DNA of 64,000 bases from Enterococcus aquimarinus (GCF_001885765.1 NZ_JXKD01000002.1:62001-126000), one strand, 5' to 3'. Counted from the stretch's first letter, positions 39,478-50,727 are shown. Program-made: numbers and translations. The notes: generated by a model from the sequence alone, not told the origin.

Positions 39478-42400
39478 TTCGTTCTCCTTCTAACACTTGT
39501 ATTTGACCATTTTGAGCGATTTCTTCTAAACGGACCGACACTAGTTTCGAAACACCTGATTCGGCCATCGTTACGCCGTAGAGCATATCAGCCGATTCCA
39601 TCGTCCCTTTGCGATGCGTCACCACAATAAATTGCGTGTCTTTTTCAAACGTTCTTAAATAACGACCGAAACGTAAAACATTCGCTTCATCAAGTGCCGC
39701 TTCCACTTCATCCAATACACAAAATGGCACCGGACGGACTTGGATAATCGAAAACAACAACGCAATCGCCGTTAATGCACGCTCGCCTCCAGAAAGTAAA
39801 CTTAAATTTTGTAATTTTTTCCCTGGTGGTTGTGCTTCAATCTCAATTCCGGTATGCAGTAAATCAGTCGGATCCGTTAAGATTAACTCTGCTCGACCGC
39901 CACCAAACATATTCGGAAAAACAGTTTGAAATTCATTCCGAATGCCCTCAAAGACTTCTTTAAAACGACTCTTGACTTCCTCATCCATTTCAGACATTGT
40001 CTCAAACAGTTGATCTTTTGCCGAAATCAAATCTTGTTGCTGCCCCGTTAAAAAGTCGTAGCGTTCTTTGACTTGTTCGAACTGATCAATGGCTTGTAAG
40101 TTAACAGGTTCTAGCGCAGCCATTTCTTGGCGTAACGCCTGAATCTTTTCTTTTTCTTTCTCAGGATGTTCTAACACTTCATACATCGCCTTCGCTTGGT
40201 CAAAACTTAACTGATAGCTCTCTTGTAAATAGTCTAAACGATTATCGAGTAACATGCCCACTCGACTGTTTTCAACTTCCACGGCTGTTTTTTCTTCAAG
40301 TAATGCTTTTTGTTGTTGATTGGCTTGACTAAGAAGTTGTTCTTTTTCACGAATCGTTGTTTGAATCTCACTGCGCTCATCCCGCATGTTTTTCAAGGTC
40401 GTTTGCAACGTTTCTTTTTGCAGCAAGTATTCTTCAATTTGTTCGTTCAAGCTTTCTTCCGTCACACCATTATTTGAAAAATCGGTTGTCAAATGAGCAA
40501 GATGTTGTTCGATGAGCCGTTGACGATTTTCTTGTTCTTCAATATTCCGATTCAACGCTTCGATTGTTTGGCGTAGATGAAGTCCTTGCTCTTTTGCCAC
40601 AGCTAGGCGAGCTTGGTAAGCTGCTACTTCTTGTGCCATTTTTTGGCGATTTTCTTCAAAATGATCTTCTTGCGTCGTTAATAATTGAATTTCTTCATTA
40701 ATCGTAGCGAGTTGGTGTTCAATCTCTTTTTGACTCGCTTTCCCTTGTTCTTTTTGCTCTTCATACGTCGTTAAAAACTCTTGAAGATGTTGGTTTTCAT
40801 AAGTGAATACTTTCAGTTCTTTTTTCAAACGCTCGATTTCTAGACGCAATTGTTGTTCTTGATTTCGAATGTCTTGTTCTGTCATTTTGCCTTCTTCGCC
40901 CGCATGACGAAGGCTTTCAAGTTGTGTTTTGCTCTCTTCTATCATTGCTTCAAACTGCTTCACTTGCTTTTCAACAACGAGTAACCGTTCGCTTAGACGC
41001 GCCACACTGTGTGTTAATTGTTGTAATTCATTGGTTTGACTAAACAAACTTCCTTGTTGTCCTCGTCGTGTCGCACCACCTGTCATCGACCCTCCAGCAT
41101 GCATCACATCACCTTCGAGTGTTACCACGCGATAACGATAGTGCAGTTGTCGTGCTAAAGCATTCCCACTTGCCAGATCTTGGGCAATGAAAGTCGTACC
41201 TAACAAATTCGCGATGACTCCCGCAATCGATTCTGGATACGCCACAAGTTGACTTGCAACGCCCACGTAGCCTTCGACCTGCGCCGCTTGTTGTTGGACC
41301 ATATCCGAAATTTGACGCGGTTGAATGGTCGTAATCGGTAAAAAAGTCCCTCTGCCGCCTTGATTGCGTTTCAAAAAGGCGATTCCCTGGCGTGCATCGG
41401 CTTCTGTTTCCACAATCAAATGTTGCGCAGCATTTCCTAGAGCCGTTTCAATTGCTAACGTATAGTCACTTGGCACGTTCACTAATTCCGCCACCGCACC
41501 CACAATCCCTGTGAGTTCTTTACGATGTTGTAAAATCGTTCGCGTCCCTTGATAAAATCCGCTATAGTTTTCTTTAATTTCTTGCAAACTCTTTTCTCGT
41601 GCTTTTGCTTGCTGTAATTCTTTGATTAATTGGAACATCTTGCGCTGACTTTCCGAAAATTCTTGTTGCCTTTGCATCAGTTTTTCCTTCGTTTGTGCGT
41701 ATTGCGTTCGTTGCTCGGCCAATTCCTCTTGCTTCAACTGCAGCTGTGTTGCTACGACTTGATAACGCGCTTCTTTATCGGTCAATTCTTCTTTTAAAGC
41801 AGCTTGCTTTGTGACAACGTGCTGGTTTTGAATCATTTCTTGTTGATATTGTCGTTCTAAGTACTTTAATTCGTTACTGACACTTGCTTGTTGCTGCAAA
41901 TAATCCACGTACTTACTGCGAAGTTCTTCAATCAATTCCTTCGCCGTTTTTTGATAAAGCGCGAGATTTTTCTCTCCATCTGCTAACTCTTTTTCAAGTT
42001 GTTGGACTTCGCGATTTTTTTGCGAAAGATTGGCTAAACAAGTTGCTTTCTCATGGTTTAAAGACAGTAATTTTTCTTCAATACTTTCTAAATTCTCTTG
42101 ATATTCTGTCGTACTTTTTTCGGTATGCTTCGAACGTTCTAATAAAACTTCTCGTTGCCCTTGGGCTTGCTTTAACGCTTCAACCAGCGCTAAATGATGT
42201 TCGTTTTGGCTTTCAAGGGTATCGTCTAAACGCGTTCTTCGCTGACGCAACGTGTCAATTAACGATTCTTCTCGTACGAGTTTTTCAGTCATCTGGTGCA
42301 ATTGTTGTTTGACGGTCGTTAATTGCTGCGTCGTATGATCATAAATGGTTTTCGCCTCAATCATTTCAGTGACGATATACGCAACTTCTAACTGGGTGAA

Positions 42401-43063
42401 TGTTTCTTTCAATCCAAGATAAGTACGAGCATCCGCACTTTGACTAGCTAAAGGTGCTAATTGTTCTTCCAGTTCATACACAATATCTTGGACGCGATTT
42501 AAATTATCTTCTGTTTCAAAGAGTTTTTGTTCGGCTTGTTTCTTGCGTTGTTTATACTTCAAAACGCCCGCAGCCTCTTCAAAAATGCCACGCCGATCTT
42601 CTGGCTTACTACTAAAAATCGCTTCGACTTTCCCTTGGGAGATAATGGAAAAAGACTCTTTTCCTAATCCTGAGTCCATAAAGAGTTCTTGAATATCTCG
42701 CAAACGACACGCCTGCTTATTTAAAAAGTATTCACTCTCGCCACTGCGTGAAATTCGTCGAGTGACACTGACTTCATTATAATCTAACGGTAAATAATGA
42801 TCCTCATTGGCTAAAACAATCGTAACCTCTGCCAAATTCAAGGCTTTTCGAGAATCCGATCCTGCAAAAATAATGTCGGGCATCTTTCCACCACGTAAAC
42901 TTTTGACGGATTGCTCGCCTAAGACCCAGCGAATCGCTTCGGTAATATTACTTTTCCCACTACCGTTTGGTCCCACAATCGCCGTAATATTTTCTTCAAA
43001 ATCAATCACCGTACGATTGGCAAACGATTTAAAACCGGCTAGTTCCATTCGTTTTAAATACAC
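39470..43063 (-). CDS. smc: Chromosome segregation protein SMC
   Basis: Condensin ATPase that compacts and segregates the chromosome with ScpA and ScpB. The 1197 residues are the standard length: N-terminal Walker A VGPNGSGKSNITEAIRWVLG (residues 30-49), two long coiled coils (about 165-500 and 680-1020), a hinge around 510-660 (YTLAIETALGNAAQHLIV) and a C-terminal head with signature LLSGGERALTAIALLFSI and Walker B VLDEVEAALDE. GTG start at 43063 after GAGGGA. It sits 13 bases downstream of rnc. Confidence 0.98.
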   Translation of the reverse strand: MYLKRMELAGFKSFANRTVIDFEENITAIVGPNGSGKSNITEAIRWVLGEQSVKSLRGGKMPDIIFAGSDSRKALNLAEVTIVLANEDHYLPLDYNEVSVTRRISRSGESEYFLNKQACRLRDIQELFMDSGLGKESFSIISQGKVEAIFSSKPEDRRGIFEEAAGVLKYKQRKKQAEQKLFETEDNLNRVQDIVYELEEQLAPLASQSADARTYLGLKETFTQLEVAYIVTEMIEAKTIYDHTTQQLTTVKQQLHQMTEKLVREESLIDTLRQRRTRLDDTLESQNEHHLALVEALKQAQGQREVLLERSKHTEKSTTEYQENLESIEEKLLSLNHEKATCLANLSQKNREVQQLEKELADGEKNLALYQKTAKELIEELRSKYVDYLQQQASVSNELKYLERQYQQEMIQNQHVVTKQAALKEELTDKEARYQVVATQLQLKQEELAEQRTQYAQTKEKLMQRQQEFSESQRKMFQLIKELQQAKAREKSLQEIKENYSGFYQGTRTILQHRKELTGIVGAVAELVNVPSDYTLAIETALGNAAQHLIVETEADARQGIAFLKRNQGGRGTFLPITTIQPRQISDMVQQQAAQVEGYVGVASQLVAYPESIAGVIANLLGTTFIAQDLASGNALARQLHYRYRVVTLEGDVMHAGGSMTGGATRRGQQGSLFSQTNELQQLTHSVARLSERLLVVEKQVKQFEAMIEESKTQLESLRHAGEEGKMTEQDIRNQEQQLRLEIERLKKELKVFTYENQHLQEFLTTYEEQKEQGKASQKEIEHQLATINEEIQLLTTQEDHFEENRQKMAQEVAAYQARLAVAKEQGLHLRQTIEALNRNIEEQENRQRLIEQHLAHLTTDFSNNGVTEESLNEQIEEYLLQKETLQTTLKNMRDERSEIQTTIREKEQLLSQANQQQKALLEEKTAVEVENSRVGMLLDNRLDYLQESYQLSFDQAKAMYEVLEHPEKEKEKIQALRQEMAALEPVNLQAIDQFEQVKERYDFLTGQQQDLISAKDQLFETMSEMDEEVKSRFKEVFEGIRNEFQTVFPNMFGGGRAELILTDPTDLLHTGIEIEAQPPGKKLQNLSLLSGGERALTAIALLFSIIQVRPVPFCVLDEVEAALDEANVLRFGRYLRTFEKDTQFIVVTHRKGTMESADMLYGVTMAESGVSKLVSVRLEEIAQNGQIQVLEGERND

Positions 43064-43076
43064 TAAATTCCCTCAC

Positions 43077-43769
43077 TTACTTCTCAAGTCGCCTCAACGC
43101 ATTGGCTGCGGCCGCTTGTTCTGCTAATTTTTTTGATTTTCCGTAACCCTCACCGATTTTTTCACCGTTACAAGAAACTTCTGTCCAGAATTTTCTTTCG
43201 TGGGCCGGACCTTCTTCTCTCAATAATTGATACTCTATCGCAACATCGCCCGACCGTTGTAGTACTTCTTGTAGGCGTGTTTTGTGATCCATCTCATGTG
43301 AAAAAGCACCTGCGATAATTTTTGGGAAAACGACCTTCGCTAAAAATTGGTCGACCGCCACTAAATCATGATCTAAGTAAAGCGCACCTAAAAAAGCTTC
43401 AAATAAGTCACATAATAAAGCAGGACGGGTTCTTCCACCCGAATGTTCTTCGCCTTTGCCTAATAAGACATATTGGTCAAAATGACATTCTTTCGCAAAT
43501 TTTGATAAACTATCTTCACAGACAATCGCCGCTCGTAGTTTCGTTAATTTTCCTTCTGGTACTTTGGGAAAATTCCGATATAAAAATTGGGAAACGAGCA
43601 ATTCTAAGACGGCATCGCCTAAAAACTCTAAGCGCTCATTATCTGATAGCTGTAAATAGCGATGCTCATTCACATAAGATGAATGGGTGAAGGCTTGTTC
43701 TAACAAAGCTTCGTTATGAAAGACAAGGTGATACGTTTCTTTTAATTCCTTTAATAACCGTTGATCCAT
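43077..43769 (-). CDS. rnc: Ribonuclease III
   Basis: Double-strand-specific endoribonuclease for rRNA processing and antisense-RNA turnover. The 230 residues hold the RNase III domain with signature [14 protein letters not shown] near residue 42, a second acidic cluster [16 protein letters not shown] near 112, and a C-terminal dsRNA-binding domain (about 155-228) ending [19 protein letters not shown] before the ATG is a modest ribosome-binding site. In Bacillus it directly follows acpP; here an acetyltransferase gene on the other strand separates them. Confidence 0.97.
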   Translation of the reverse strand: MDQRLLKELKETYHLVFHNEALLEQAFTHSSYVNEHRYLQLSDNERLEFLGDAVLELLVSQFLYRNFPKVPEGKLTKLRAAIVCEDSLSKFAKECHFDQYVLLGKGEEHSGGRTRPALLCDLFEAFLGALYLDHDLVAVDQFLAKVVFPKIIAGAFSHEMDHKTRLQEVLQRSGDVAIEYQLLREEGPAHERKFWTEVSCNGEKIGEGYGKSKKLAEQAAAANALRRLEK

Positions 43770-43996
43770 CTAATCCATTCCTTTCTTACTTTGGTGCACC
43801 TTCTCCTATTATAATGGTTTTTGCCAAATTATGAAATACAAGTCCTTCTTTCCTCATGATTTCTTTGTGTTTTACCATTTAACACCCGCATTTCGCTTGT
43901 TCCTCGTTCAGGATTGCTCAATAAAAGAAACCATCGACAAGAGACCGCTGATTTGTTATGATAAATGCTAAATTTGAAGCAGGAAGAGGCGATTTT

Positions 43997-44449
43997 ATGA
44001 CGTTTGTGTTTAGAGAAATCCAAAAAGAAGATTACACCAGTTGTGCTGATAGTCTAATCGCCGCCTACGCAAATGAGCCATGGAATAATCCTTGGACACT
44101 AGAAGAGGCACTCCTGCGAATTGAAGCGACGATGAGTGGCTTTAACGCCCGAGGATACGTTATCGAATATGAGGGTAATATCATCGCGATGTGTTTAGGC
44201 CGAATTGACTATTACTTTCAAAATTGGCGCCAATTTTGCATCGATGAATTCAACGTGACACCGCACTATCAAAGGCAAGGGCTCGGCAGACAATTATTCG
44301 CTTTTGCCGCCACGCAACTAAAGAAAGAAGCGATTCAGCAACTATTCCTCCTTACCGGTGGCGCACAAGCCGTGACATTTTATGAAAAAAATGGTTTCCT
44401 CACCTCTAATGAAGGCACGATGATGGTCTATCCACTCACCGAGGCGTAA
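43997..44449 (+). CDS. GNAT-family N-acetyltransferase
   Basis: Acetyl-CoA-dependent acetyltransferase of 150 residues, substrate unknown. The acetyl-CoA motif is VTPHYQRQGLGRQLFAFAATQL near residues 92-113, with AVTFYEKNGFL closing the fold. The ATG at 43997 is preceded by GAGG; in-frame codons upstream run through a probable promoter (TCGACA, 17 bases, TATGAT). It is inserted on the opposite strand between rnc and acpP in an otherwise conserved gene block, which suggests later insertion. Confidence 0.88.
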   Translation: MTFVFREIQKEDYTSCADSLIAAYANEPWNNPWTLEEALLRIEATMSGFNARGYVIEYEGNIIAMCLGRIDYYFQNWRQFCIDEFNVTPHYQRQGLGRQLFAFAATQLKKEAIQQLFLLTGGAQAVTFYEKNGFLTSNEGTMMVYPLTEA

Positions 44450-44479
44450 CAAAAAACTGTGACTACCTCGTACCAAACA

Positions 44480-44521
44480 AAAAAGACAATGGATTATTCG
44501 AAAATAATTCATTGTCTTTTT
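44480..44521. terminator. Bidirectional terminator between the acetyltransferase gene and acpP
   Basis: Nineteen-pair stem (44480-44498 with 44503-44521, one G-U pair) with a four-base loop and T-runs both ways. Confidence 0.9.
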
Positions 44522-44523
44522 AT

Positions 44524-44766
44524 TTACGCTAAATGACTAACAATATAATCAACTGCTCCACCCACAGTTTGAATTTGTTCGGCGTCTTCATCTGAAATTT
44601 CAGTTGAGAAGTTTTCTTCTAATTCTAGAACAAATTCCATCACACTGATCGAGTCAGCATTCAAATCTTCTTTAATTCTCATTGTATCGGTTACTTTATC
44701 TGCATCAATTTCAAAATGATTTGCGATAACTGTTGCTACTTTTGCAAATACTTCTTCACGCGTCAA
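44524..44766 (-). CDS. acpP: Acyl carrier protein
   Basis: Carries growing acyl chains on a 4'-phosphopantetheine arm. The 80-residue acidic helical protein has the attachment serine S39 in DLNADSISVMEFVLELE. The TTG at 44766 is preferred: GGAGG lies nine bases upstream and the product begins MTREEVFAK, whereas a GTG two codons earlier is only three bases from GGAGG. It follows plsX, whose product loads acyl-ACP onto phosphate. Confidence 0.95.
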   Translation of the reverse strand: MTREEVFAKVATVIANHFEIDADKVTDTMRIKEDLNADSISVMEFVLELEENFSTEISDEDAEQIQTVGGAVDYIVSHLA

Positions 44767-44895
44767 TTGCACTCACCTCCACGAATTTTAACAAGGTCAA
44801 AAAAGAACTATTACAATAGTATCGATTAATGTTCTTTTTGTCTAGCTTTTTTTCAATTTTGTTGCACCTATGACACTCGCTGTCATAAAAAAAGG

Positions 44896-45897
44896 TTATT
44901 CTGGACTATTTTCTTCAAATTGTTTCACCAATTTATCAACCACTTGCGTTTCTAACATGGTATGAATTTGACGAATGGTTGCCGCTACGGCTTCTGGTCC
45001 CGTTGAACCATGCGTTTTAACAACCGGTGCTTTTAAGCCAAATAAAACAGCCCCACCATATTTCGCATAATCCATTTCGTTTTTCAAGTTCTTTAAAGCA
45101 TCTTTTAGCAATAAGGCGCCAATTTTCCCTTTAACTCCAGAATCTAAAATCGATGTTTTTAAAAGATTCACAATATTTAAGGCCGTTCCTTCAATTGATT
45201 TTAAGACAGCATTCCCGGTAAAGCCATCGGTTACCACTACATCGGCAACACCCGTTAAGATATCACGTGCTTCAACATTGCCGACAAAATGAATACTGGT
45301 TTCTTGAGAAAGCAATTCAAATGCCTTTTTCGTCAACTCACTACCTTTTGAGGCTTCCGTTCCATTATTCAATAGACCGACGCGTGGTTTGGTAATGCCA
45401 CGAACATTTGCTGCGTAAAAGGAACCTAAAATGCCATATTGGACTAAATGTTCCGGTTTGTTTTCGGCATTTGCTCCAAGATCGAGCATATCAAAACCCG
45501 TCTCACTCCCAATAACAGGCATCGTAGAGAGTAACCCTGGACGTTCAATGCCTTTAATCCGTCCCACAATAAATAAACCCGCAGCCAATAAGGCACCCGT
45601 GTTCCCTGCTGAAAAAATGGCATCAGCTTCTCCATTTTTCACGGCTTGCGCGGCCAAGACCATGGAAGCTTGTTTTTTCCGACGAATCGCTTTTACCGGT
45701 TCATCGTCACTATTAATTTTTTCATCGGTATGAATCACTCGGATATTGATTTCACCATTTAAATATCGTCTGATTTCTGTTTCTTTTCCATAAAGTTGGA
45801 ATTCAATGTCGGGAAATTCTTGATGAGCCAATAAGACACCTTCTACGATTGCTTTAGGTGCATTGTCTCCTCCCATTGCGTCAACGGCAATTCTCAT
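44896..45897 (-). CDS. plsX: Phosphate acyltransferase PlsX
   Basis: Transfers acyl groups from acyl-ACP to inorganic phosphate for phospholipid synthesis by PlsY. The 333 residues have the family start [35 protein letters not shown] near 95 and [15 protein letters not shown] near 150. The ATG at 45897 fits the family start; an upstream in-frame ATG would overlap the recG end region and lacks support. Spacing to the ribosome-binding site (AAGGAA, 12-13 bases) is long. Linked to acpP and fakA, all in fatty-acid activation. Confidence 0.96.
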   Translation of the reverse strand: MRIAVDAMGGDNAPKAIVEGVLLAHQEFPDIEFQLYGKETEIRRYLNGEINIRVIHTDEKINSDDEPVKAIRRKKQASMVLAAQAVKNGEADAIFSAGNTGALLAAGLFIVGRIKGIERPGLLSTMPVIGSETGFDMLDLGANAENKPEHLVQYGILGSFYAANVRGITKPRVGLLNNGTEASKGSELTKKAFELLSQETSIHFVGNVEARDILTGVADVVVTDGFTGNAVLKSIEGTALNIVNLLKTSILDSGVKGKIGALLLKDALKNLKNEMDYAKYGGAVLFGLKAPVVKTHGSTGPEAVAATIRQIHTMLETQVVDKLVKQFEENSPE

Positions 45898-45947
45898 CGA
45901 ACGTGGCACTTCCTTTCGTTTGTCTTGAATAGTATAGCACATTTTTA

Positions 45948-47981
45948 CTAGTCGAAAAATGGTTTTTCTTGTTGAATGGTCTTTAAATACGTCACTAATG
46001 GCGCAAAATCAGGCAGGACTTCCCATCCAACTTGTTGCCAAATAGCCGCGGCTTCTTGTCTGGCTACTTCTAAAATATGTCCGTCTGCGACTAAATCAGC
46101 CATCGCAAATTCCGGCAATCCTGATTGACGAGAACCAAAGACTTCTCCTGGACCGCGTAGTTCTAAGTCTTTTTCACTCACAACAAAGCCATTCGTCGTT
46201 TCCGTCATAATTTGCATCCGTTTTTGACCCGTTTCATTTTTAGGATTGGCGATTAAAATACACGAAGAAGCGACTGCGCCACGTCCCACACGCCCCCGTA
46301 ATTGATGCAGTTGGGCTAACCCAAAACGATCAGCGTCAATAATGAGCATCATGGTGGCGTTAGGTACATTGACACCCACTTCGATTACCGTCGTCGAAAC
46401 AAGAATTTGACTTTCGTTTTGTTTAAAAGCCTCCATAATGGCTTCTTTTTCTTGATTTTTCATTTTCCCATGAAGAAGACTGACCTTATAGTCACTTCCA
46501 TAAAAGTCTTGAAGTTCTTCATAGATCGCCACAGCATTTTGAACGTCCAACATTTCCGACTCTTCAATTAACGGACAGATGACATACATTTGATGCCCTT
46601 TTTGAAGTTGAGTCAGACTTCCTTTTAAGACTTGTGGCATCTGCGGCGGCCGGACCCACCGTGTTTCGATTGGAATTCGTCCTGACGGTAGTTCATCAAT
46701 GATCGAGACATCCATTTCACCATAAGCAGTAATCGCTAATGTTCGCGGAATTGGTGTTGCCGTCATAAAGAGTACATCCGGGCGCCAACCTTTTTCGCGT
46801 AAAATTTTGCGTTGGTTCACCCCGAAGCGATGCTGTTCATCCGTAATGACGAGCCCGAGATGAGAAAACTCGACATCAGCTTGAATTAACGCATGCGTAC
46901 CAACAAGCACATGAATAGCACCACTGGCTAGTTGACTAAGAATTTCGCGGCGTTCCTTGGTTTTCGTTGAGCCCGTCAGTAGCGCGACGTTCACATCAAA
47001 CCCCTCAAATAGCTGCACTAAACTTTCCATATGTTGCTGAGCTAAGATTTCAGTGGGAACCATAAGTGCCCCTTGAAAGCCTGCCGTCATCGTGGCATAC
47101 AGTGCAATCGCAGCAACGACCGTTTTCCCACTTCCAACATCCCCTTGCAAAAGTCGTTGCATATGCTTTTGACTCCGTAAATCCCGACATATTTCATTCG
47201 TAACACGCTTTTGTGCCGTCGTTAACTCAAAGGGCAATTGTTGCGTAAAAGCCTTTAAAGCCGCAACATCGTAGGCGATTGCCAGCCCATTGCTTTCTGC
47301 TCGCTGTTGTTGTTTTAAGCCTTGAATTTGCATTTGAAACAAGAAAAATTCTTCAAAGACTACGCGACGTTTCGCTTGATGGTGTTCTTCAATATTCTTA
47401 GGAAAATGCATACTATACATTGCCTCTTTGCGTGGCATCAAACGATACTTTTCGAGTAAAGACAATGGTAAATTCTCTTCAATTTGATCATAATAACCAT
47501 CAAAGGCCTGTTTAATCAATTGAACCAAGGACGCTTGGCGAACGGCTTTATTAACCCGATAGATGGGCGCAAAGTCTTCTTCTTGCTTCGGTGCTAAAAT
47601 CTTCATCCCCGTCAGACTTTTACGCTTGGCATCCCATTTGCCATAGACCGCAATTTCTGTGGAGACTTCGACTTTATCTTTTAAATACGGTTGATTAAAA
47701 AAAGAGACCGCAAAGACATCATGATCTTGCATCATCCGAAACTGTAGTCGCGTTTTCTTATAGCCAAAACGACTCATCACAGCGGGTGAAACAACGAGAC
47801 CTTTAATCGTCACCTTTTCTTGATCTTGAATTTCTGCGATTTTTCTTTCTTGAATATCTTCATAGCGAAAAGGATAGTGTTCGAGTAAGTCTTCAACCCT
47901 TTCAATTCCTAAAGTCGCTAAATTTTCAGCTCGTTTGGCTCCTACCCCACTTAACTTGGTAACCGAGTCTTTCACACTCAT
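45948..47981 (-). CDS. recG: ATP-dependent DNA helicase RecG
   Basis: Branch-migrating helicase that reverses stalled forks and processes recombination intermediates. The 677 residues show an N-terminal wedge/OB domain (about 60-160), Walker [15 protein letters not shown] near 275, the DEQH-type Walker [11 protein letters not shown] near 375, TATPIPRT near 405 and the RecG-specific C-terminal motif [18 protein letters not shown] near 610. GGAGGG lies before the ATG. Order fakA-recG-plsX as in other Firmicutes, without fapR, fabD or fabG. Confidence 0.97.
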   Translation of the reverse strand: MSVKDSVTKLSGVGAKRAENLATLGIERVEDLLEHYPFRYEDIQERKIAEIQDQEKVTIKGLVVSPAVMSRFGYKKTRLQFRMMQDHDVFAVSFFNQPYLKDKVEVSTEIAVYGKWDAKRKSLTGMKILAPKQEEDFAPIYRVNKAVRQASLVQLIKQAFDGYYDQIEENLPLSLLEKYRLMPRKEAMYSMHFPKNIEEHHQAKRRVVFEEFFLFQMQIQGLKQQQRAESNGLAIAYDVAALKAFTQQLPFELTTAQKRVTNEICRDLRSQKHMQRLLQGDVGSGKTVVAAIALYATMTAGFQGALMVPTEILAQQHMESLVQLFEGFDVNVALLTGSTKTKERREILSQLASGAIHVLVGTHALIQADVEFSHLGLVITDEQHRFGVNQRKILREKGWRPDVLFMTATPIPRTLAITAYGEMDVSIIDELPSGRIPIETRWVRPPQMPQVLKGSLTQLQKGHQMYVICPLIEESEMLDVQNAVAIYEELQDFYGSDYKVSLLHGKMKNQEKEAIMEAFKQNESQILVSTTVIEVGVNVPNATMMLIIDADRFGLAQLHQLRGRVGRGAVASSCILIANPKNETGQKRMQIMTETTNGFVVSEKDLELRGPGEVFGSRQSGLPEFAMADLVADGHILEVARQEAAAIWQQVGWEVLPDFAPLVTYLKTIQQEKPFFD

Positions 47982-48056
47982 CGAACGCCCTCCATTCTTT
48001 AAAAAAAGCCTGGGACAAACACAATGTTCGCGCCAAGCTTTTTCTTATTTTATTCT

Positions 48057-49721
48057 TTATTCTGCTGCAAACAGATACGGATAGACTGGTTGATCGCCAT
48101 GGTGAATTTCGACTTCTAATTCCTCATTCATTGCGAGTAACGCAGCTTCCATTTGCTCTGCTTGTTCTTGTGTTCCCTCTTCACCAATGATAATCGTCAC
48201 GATTTCCGTTTCTTCATCCATCATTTGTTTTAAGGTTTCGAATGCTACTTCAAGCGCATCTGTTTTTGACACGACAATTTTCCCGTCGATCATTCCTAAG
48301 AAGTCGCCTTCTTTAATCGTGATACCATCAATTGCGGTATCGCGAATCGCATGTGTGAGTGAGCCACTCACCACGCTTGTTAACATTTCGGTCATCGCTG
48401 CTTGGTTTTGTGCTAACCCAACTTGATCGTTGAAAGCTAGCATCGCTGTCATTCCTTGAGAGATTGTTTTACTTGGAACCACAACGACTGGAATGTCCGC
48501 AACTTCTGCGGCTTGGTCTGCTGCCATGAAAATATTTTTGTTATTTGGTAAAACAATCACTTGATCTGCATTGACAGCATCGATTGCTTTCAAAATATCT
48601 TCCGTGCTCGGATTCATCGTTTGACCACCACTAATGACATAACTTGCTCCTAAACTCTTAAAGAGTTCTTGAACGCCATTGCCCGCCGCAATTGCAATAA
48701 TTGCGTAAGGCACACGCGGTTTTTTCACCGGTGCACTATCATTTTCTAATAGTGTTTCGTGTTGCACACGCATGTTGTCGACTTTCACTTTCATCAATGA
48801 ACCGAATTTTTGCCCATAATTCATGACTTCGCCAGGATACTCTGTGTGAACGTGAACCTTAATGATTTCATCATCATTCACCACTAACAAAGAATCCCCT
48901 AGTTCATTTAAGTAATTACGGAAAGTATCGTATTCAAAGGCCGTGTCAGCCGTAGGTCCATCGCCAATTTTTACCATAATTTCAGTACAGTAACCAAACG
49001 TAATGTCTTCTGTTGCCAAATGACTGTGAACACTACGGTGATGTTCCGCATTGATCATCTCGTCCATTGCTGCTGGCGTTTCAAAATCATTTTCGGGTAC
49101 ATATTCACCATTTAGGACACTTAAGAATCCTTCGTAAATAAATAACAGACCTTGACCACCACTATCGACTACACCGACTTCTTTTAAGATTGGTAATAAA
49201 TCGGGGGTCTTCGCTAACGCTTTTTTCGCGCCTGAAACGACCGCAGTCATTACTGCCACACAGTCATCCGTCTCAGTCGCCTTGCGCTCACCGAACTCCG
49301 CTGCAACACGAGCCACAGTTAAAATCGTTCCTTCAACAGGTTTCATTACTGCTTTATAAGCGGTATTAACGCCATGTGTAAAAGCGGCAGCTAATTCCTT
49401 GCCAGATAATGTTTCAACATCTGGAATTTGTTTGGCAAAACCACGGAATAATTGGGATAAAATAACTCCTGAATTTCCACGTGCGCCCATTAGCAATCCT
49501 TTTGATAAATGCGTCGCCAACTCGCCCACCTTGTCTGAAGTTGAGTCACTGACGGCTTTTGCACCACTGATCATTGATAAATTCATATTTGTTCCGGTAT
49601 CGCCATCGGGAACAGGAAACACGTTTAATGAGTTGACATACTCTGCATGCTCCTGTAGACGATCGGCGCCAGCTTGAACCATTGACTGGAACTGACTAGC
49701 ACGAATATTCGTTACTTCCAC
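48057..49721 (-). CDS. fakA: Fatty acid kinase subunit A (DAK2/DegV-partner, YloV type)
   Basis: ATP-binding subunit that phosphorylates fatty acids held by FakB (DegV) proteins, feeding PlsX/PlsY. The 554 residues comprise an N-terminal DAK2 kinase-like domain (FPVPDGDTGTNM near 36-47, MGARGNSGVILSQLFRGFA near 78), a middle domain and a C-terminal DegV-like domain from about 325. GTG start at 49721, eight bases after AAGGAGG. It forms a pair with the Asp23-family gene upstream. Confidence 0.95.
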   Translation of the reverse strand: MEVTNIRASQFQSMVQAGADRLQEHAEYVNSLNVFPVPDGDTGTNMNLSMISGAKAVSDSTSDKVGELATHLSKGLLMGARGNSGVILSQLFRGFAKQIPDVETLSGKELAAAFTHGVNTAYKAVMKPVEGTILTVARVAAEFGERKATETDDCVAVMTAVVSGAKKALAKTPDLLPILKEVGVVDSGGQGLLFIYEGFLSVLNGEYVPENDFETPAAMDEMINAEHHRSVHSHLATEDITFGYCTEIMVKIGDGPTADTAFEYDTFRNYLNELGDSLLVVNDDEIIKVHVHTEYPGEVMNYGQKFGSLMKVKVDNMRVQHETLLENDSAPVKKPRVPYAIIAIAAGNGVQELFKSLGASYVISGGQTMNPSTEDILKAIDAVNADQVIVLPNNKNIFMAADQAAEVADIPVVVVPSKTISQGMTAMLAFNDQVGLAQNQAAMTEMLTSVVSGSLTHAIRDTAIDGITIKEGDFLGMIDGKIVVSKTDALEVAFETLKQMMDEETEIVTIIIGEEGTQEQAEQMEAALLAMNEELEVEIHHGDQPVYPYLFAAE

Positions 49722-49769
49722 TGATAAATCCTCCTTAAAAATAAACCGTCATCAAAACGGTTCTCGCCT

Positions 49770-50132
49770 CTAATCTGGTAATACGCGCACACCTTGAACA
49801 AATACATTCACAGAGTTTGCCGTTACACCTAACATTGAATCAAGATTGTACTTCACTTTCTCTTGGACATTGCGAGAAACTTCTGAAATCTTTGTCCCGT
49901 AACTTACGATGGTGTAGACGTCGACTGCGATTTCGTTATCTTCTTGACGGACAACAACACCACGTGCATAATTTTCTTTGCGCAAAATTTCATTAATATT
50001 ATCTTTGATTTGATTTTTACTTGCCATTCCAACGATGCCAAAGACATCCGTTGTAGCACCCCCAACAACGGTTGCAATTACTTCATTAGATATTTCAATT
50101 AAGCCAGATGATGTTTGAATTTTAACTGCCAT
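49770..50132 (-). CDS. Asp23/Gls24-family protein (YloU type)
   Basis: Small cytosolic or membrane-associated protein of 120 residues in the Asp23 family, a cell-envelope stress-linked group without a known enzymatic role. Typical stretches are GLIEISNEVIATVVGGATTD near residue 9, GVVVRQEDNEIAVDVYTIVSYG near 58 and the closing VNVFVQGVRVLPD. AAGGAGG precedes the ATG. It heads the fakA-recG-plsX-acpP run and is divergent from rpmB, as in Bacillus. Confidence 0.93.
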   Translation of the reverse strand: MAVKIQTSSGLIEISNEVIATVVGGATTDVFGIVGMASKNQIKDNINEILRKENYARGVVVRQEDNEIAVDVYTIVSYGTKISEVSRNVQEKVKYNLDSMLGVTANSVNVFVQGVRVLPD

Positions 50133-50401
50133 AATAAAGCCTCCTTAACAGACAAATGGTCTTATTTCTATCTTTAATATTTTAACATAGCCTCGCCCCA
50201 ATTAAAAGAAGGAGTCGTTGTTATTTCGCAATTCTAACGCATTTATTATCGTTATTACGATTAAAGTTACTCTTTTTAACAGAAGAAGTCAAACGAGATT
50301 AGCGAAAAACACTTGCAATCAGTTGCCATTTATGATAAGTTATTTTAGTATGAGCGAAAAAAATAGTGCTCCAACAGAACAGCCAAAGGGGGAAATCAAT
50401 A

Positions 50402-50590
50402 ATGTCTAAAGTATGTTACTTCACTGGTCGTAAAACAAGATCTGGAAATAACCGTTCTCACGCTATGAACGCAACTAAACGTACAGTTAAACCTAACTTA
50501 CAAAAAGTTCGTGTCATGATCGACGGTACACCGACAAAAGTTTGGGTGTCAACTCGTGCATTGAAATCAGGTAAAATCGAACGCGTTTAA
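50402..50590 (+). CDS. rpmB: 50S ribosomal protein L28
   Basis: Basic ribosomal protein of 62 residues. Signature [27 protein letters not shown] start (residues 1-23), then [22 protein letters not shown]. Only one cysteine is present, so this is the zinc-free form. The start at 50402 follows GGGGGAA; in-frame codons upstream are not part of L28. Monocistronic, divergent from the Asp23-family gene, with a strong terminator. Confidence 0.98.
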   Translation: MSKVCYFTGRKTRSGNNRSHAMNATKRTVKPNLQKVRVMIDGTPTKVWVSTRALKSGKIERV

Positions 50591-50613
50591 TTCCATTCTA
50601 TACGACATTTGAC

Positions 50614-50642
50614 AACCGTTTCTGTCAAGAAGCGGTTTTTTT
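50614..50642 (+). terminator. rpmB terminator
   Basis: Ten-pair stem AACCGTTTCT / AGAAGCGGTT (one G-U) with GTCA loop and a T-run. Confidence 0.9.
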
Positions 50643-50679
50643 ATTTGTCTAAAAAACAAACATCGTTAACTCCAAGAAG

Positions 50680-50727
50680 ACCCCTAAAGTAGACACTGTA
50701 AAAAGTAAACCGACTTTAGGGGTTTTT
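50680..50727 (+). repeat. Second T-tailed dyad after rpmB, possible IS-end remnant
   Basis: Perfect 11-base inverted repeat ACCCCTAAAGT / ACTTTAGGGGT with a 22-base loop and TTTTT behind. The sequence around AGTAGACACTG resembles the ends of some IS3-family elements, which is only a visual impression. The rest of 50728-50925 shows no gene I can support. Confidence 0.4.
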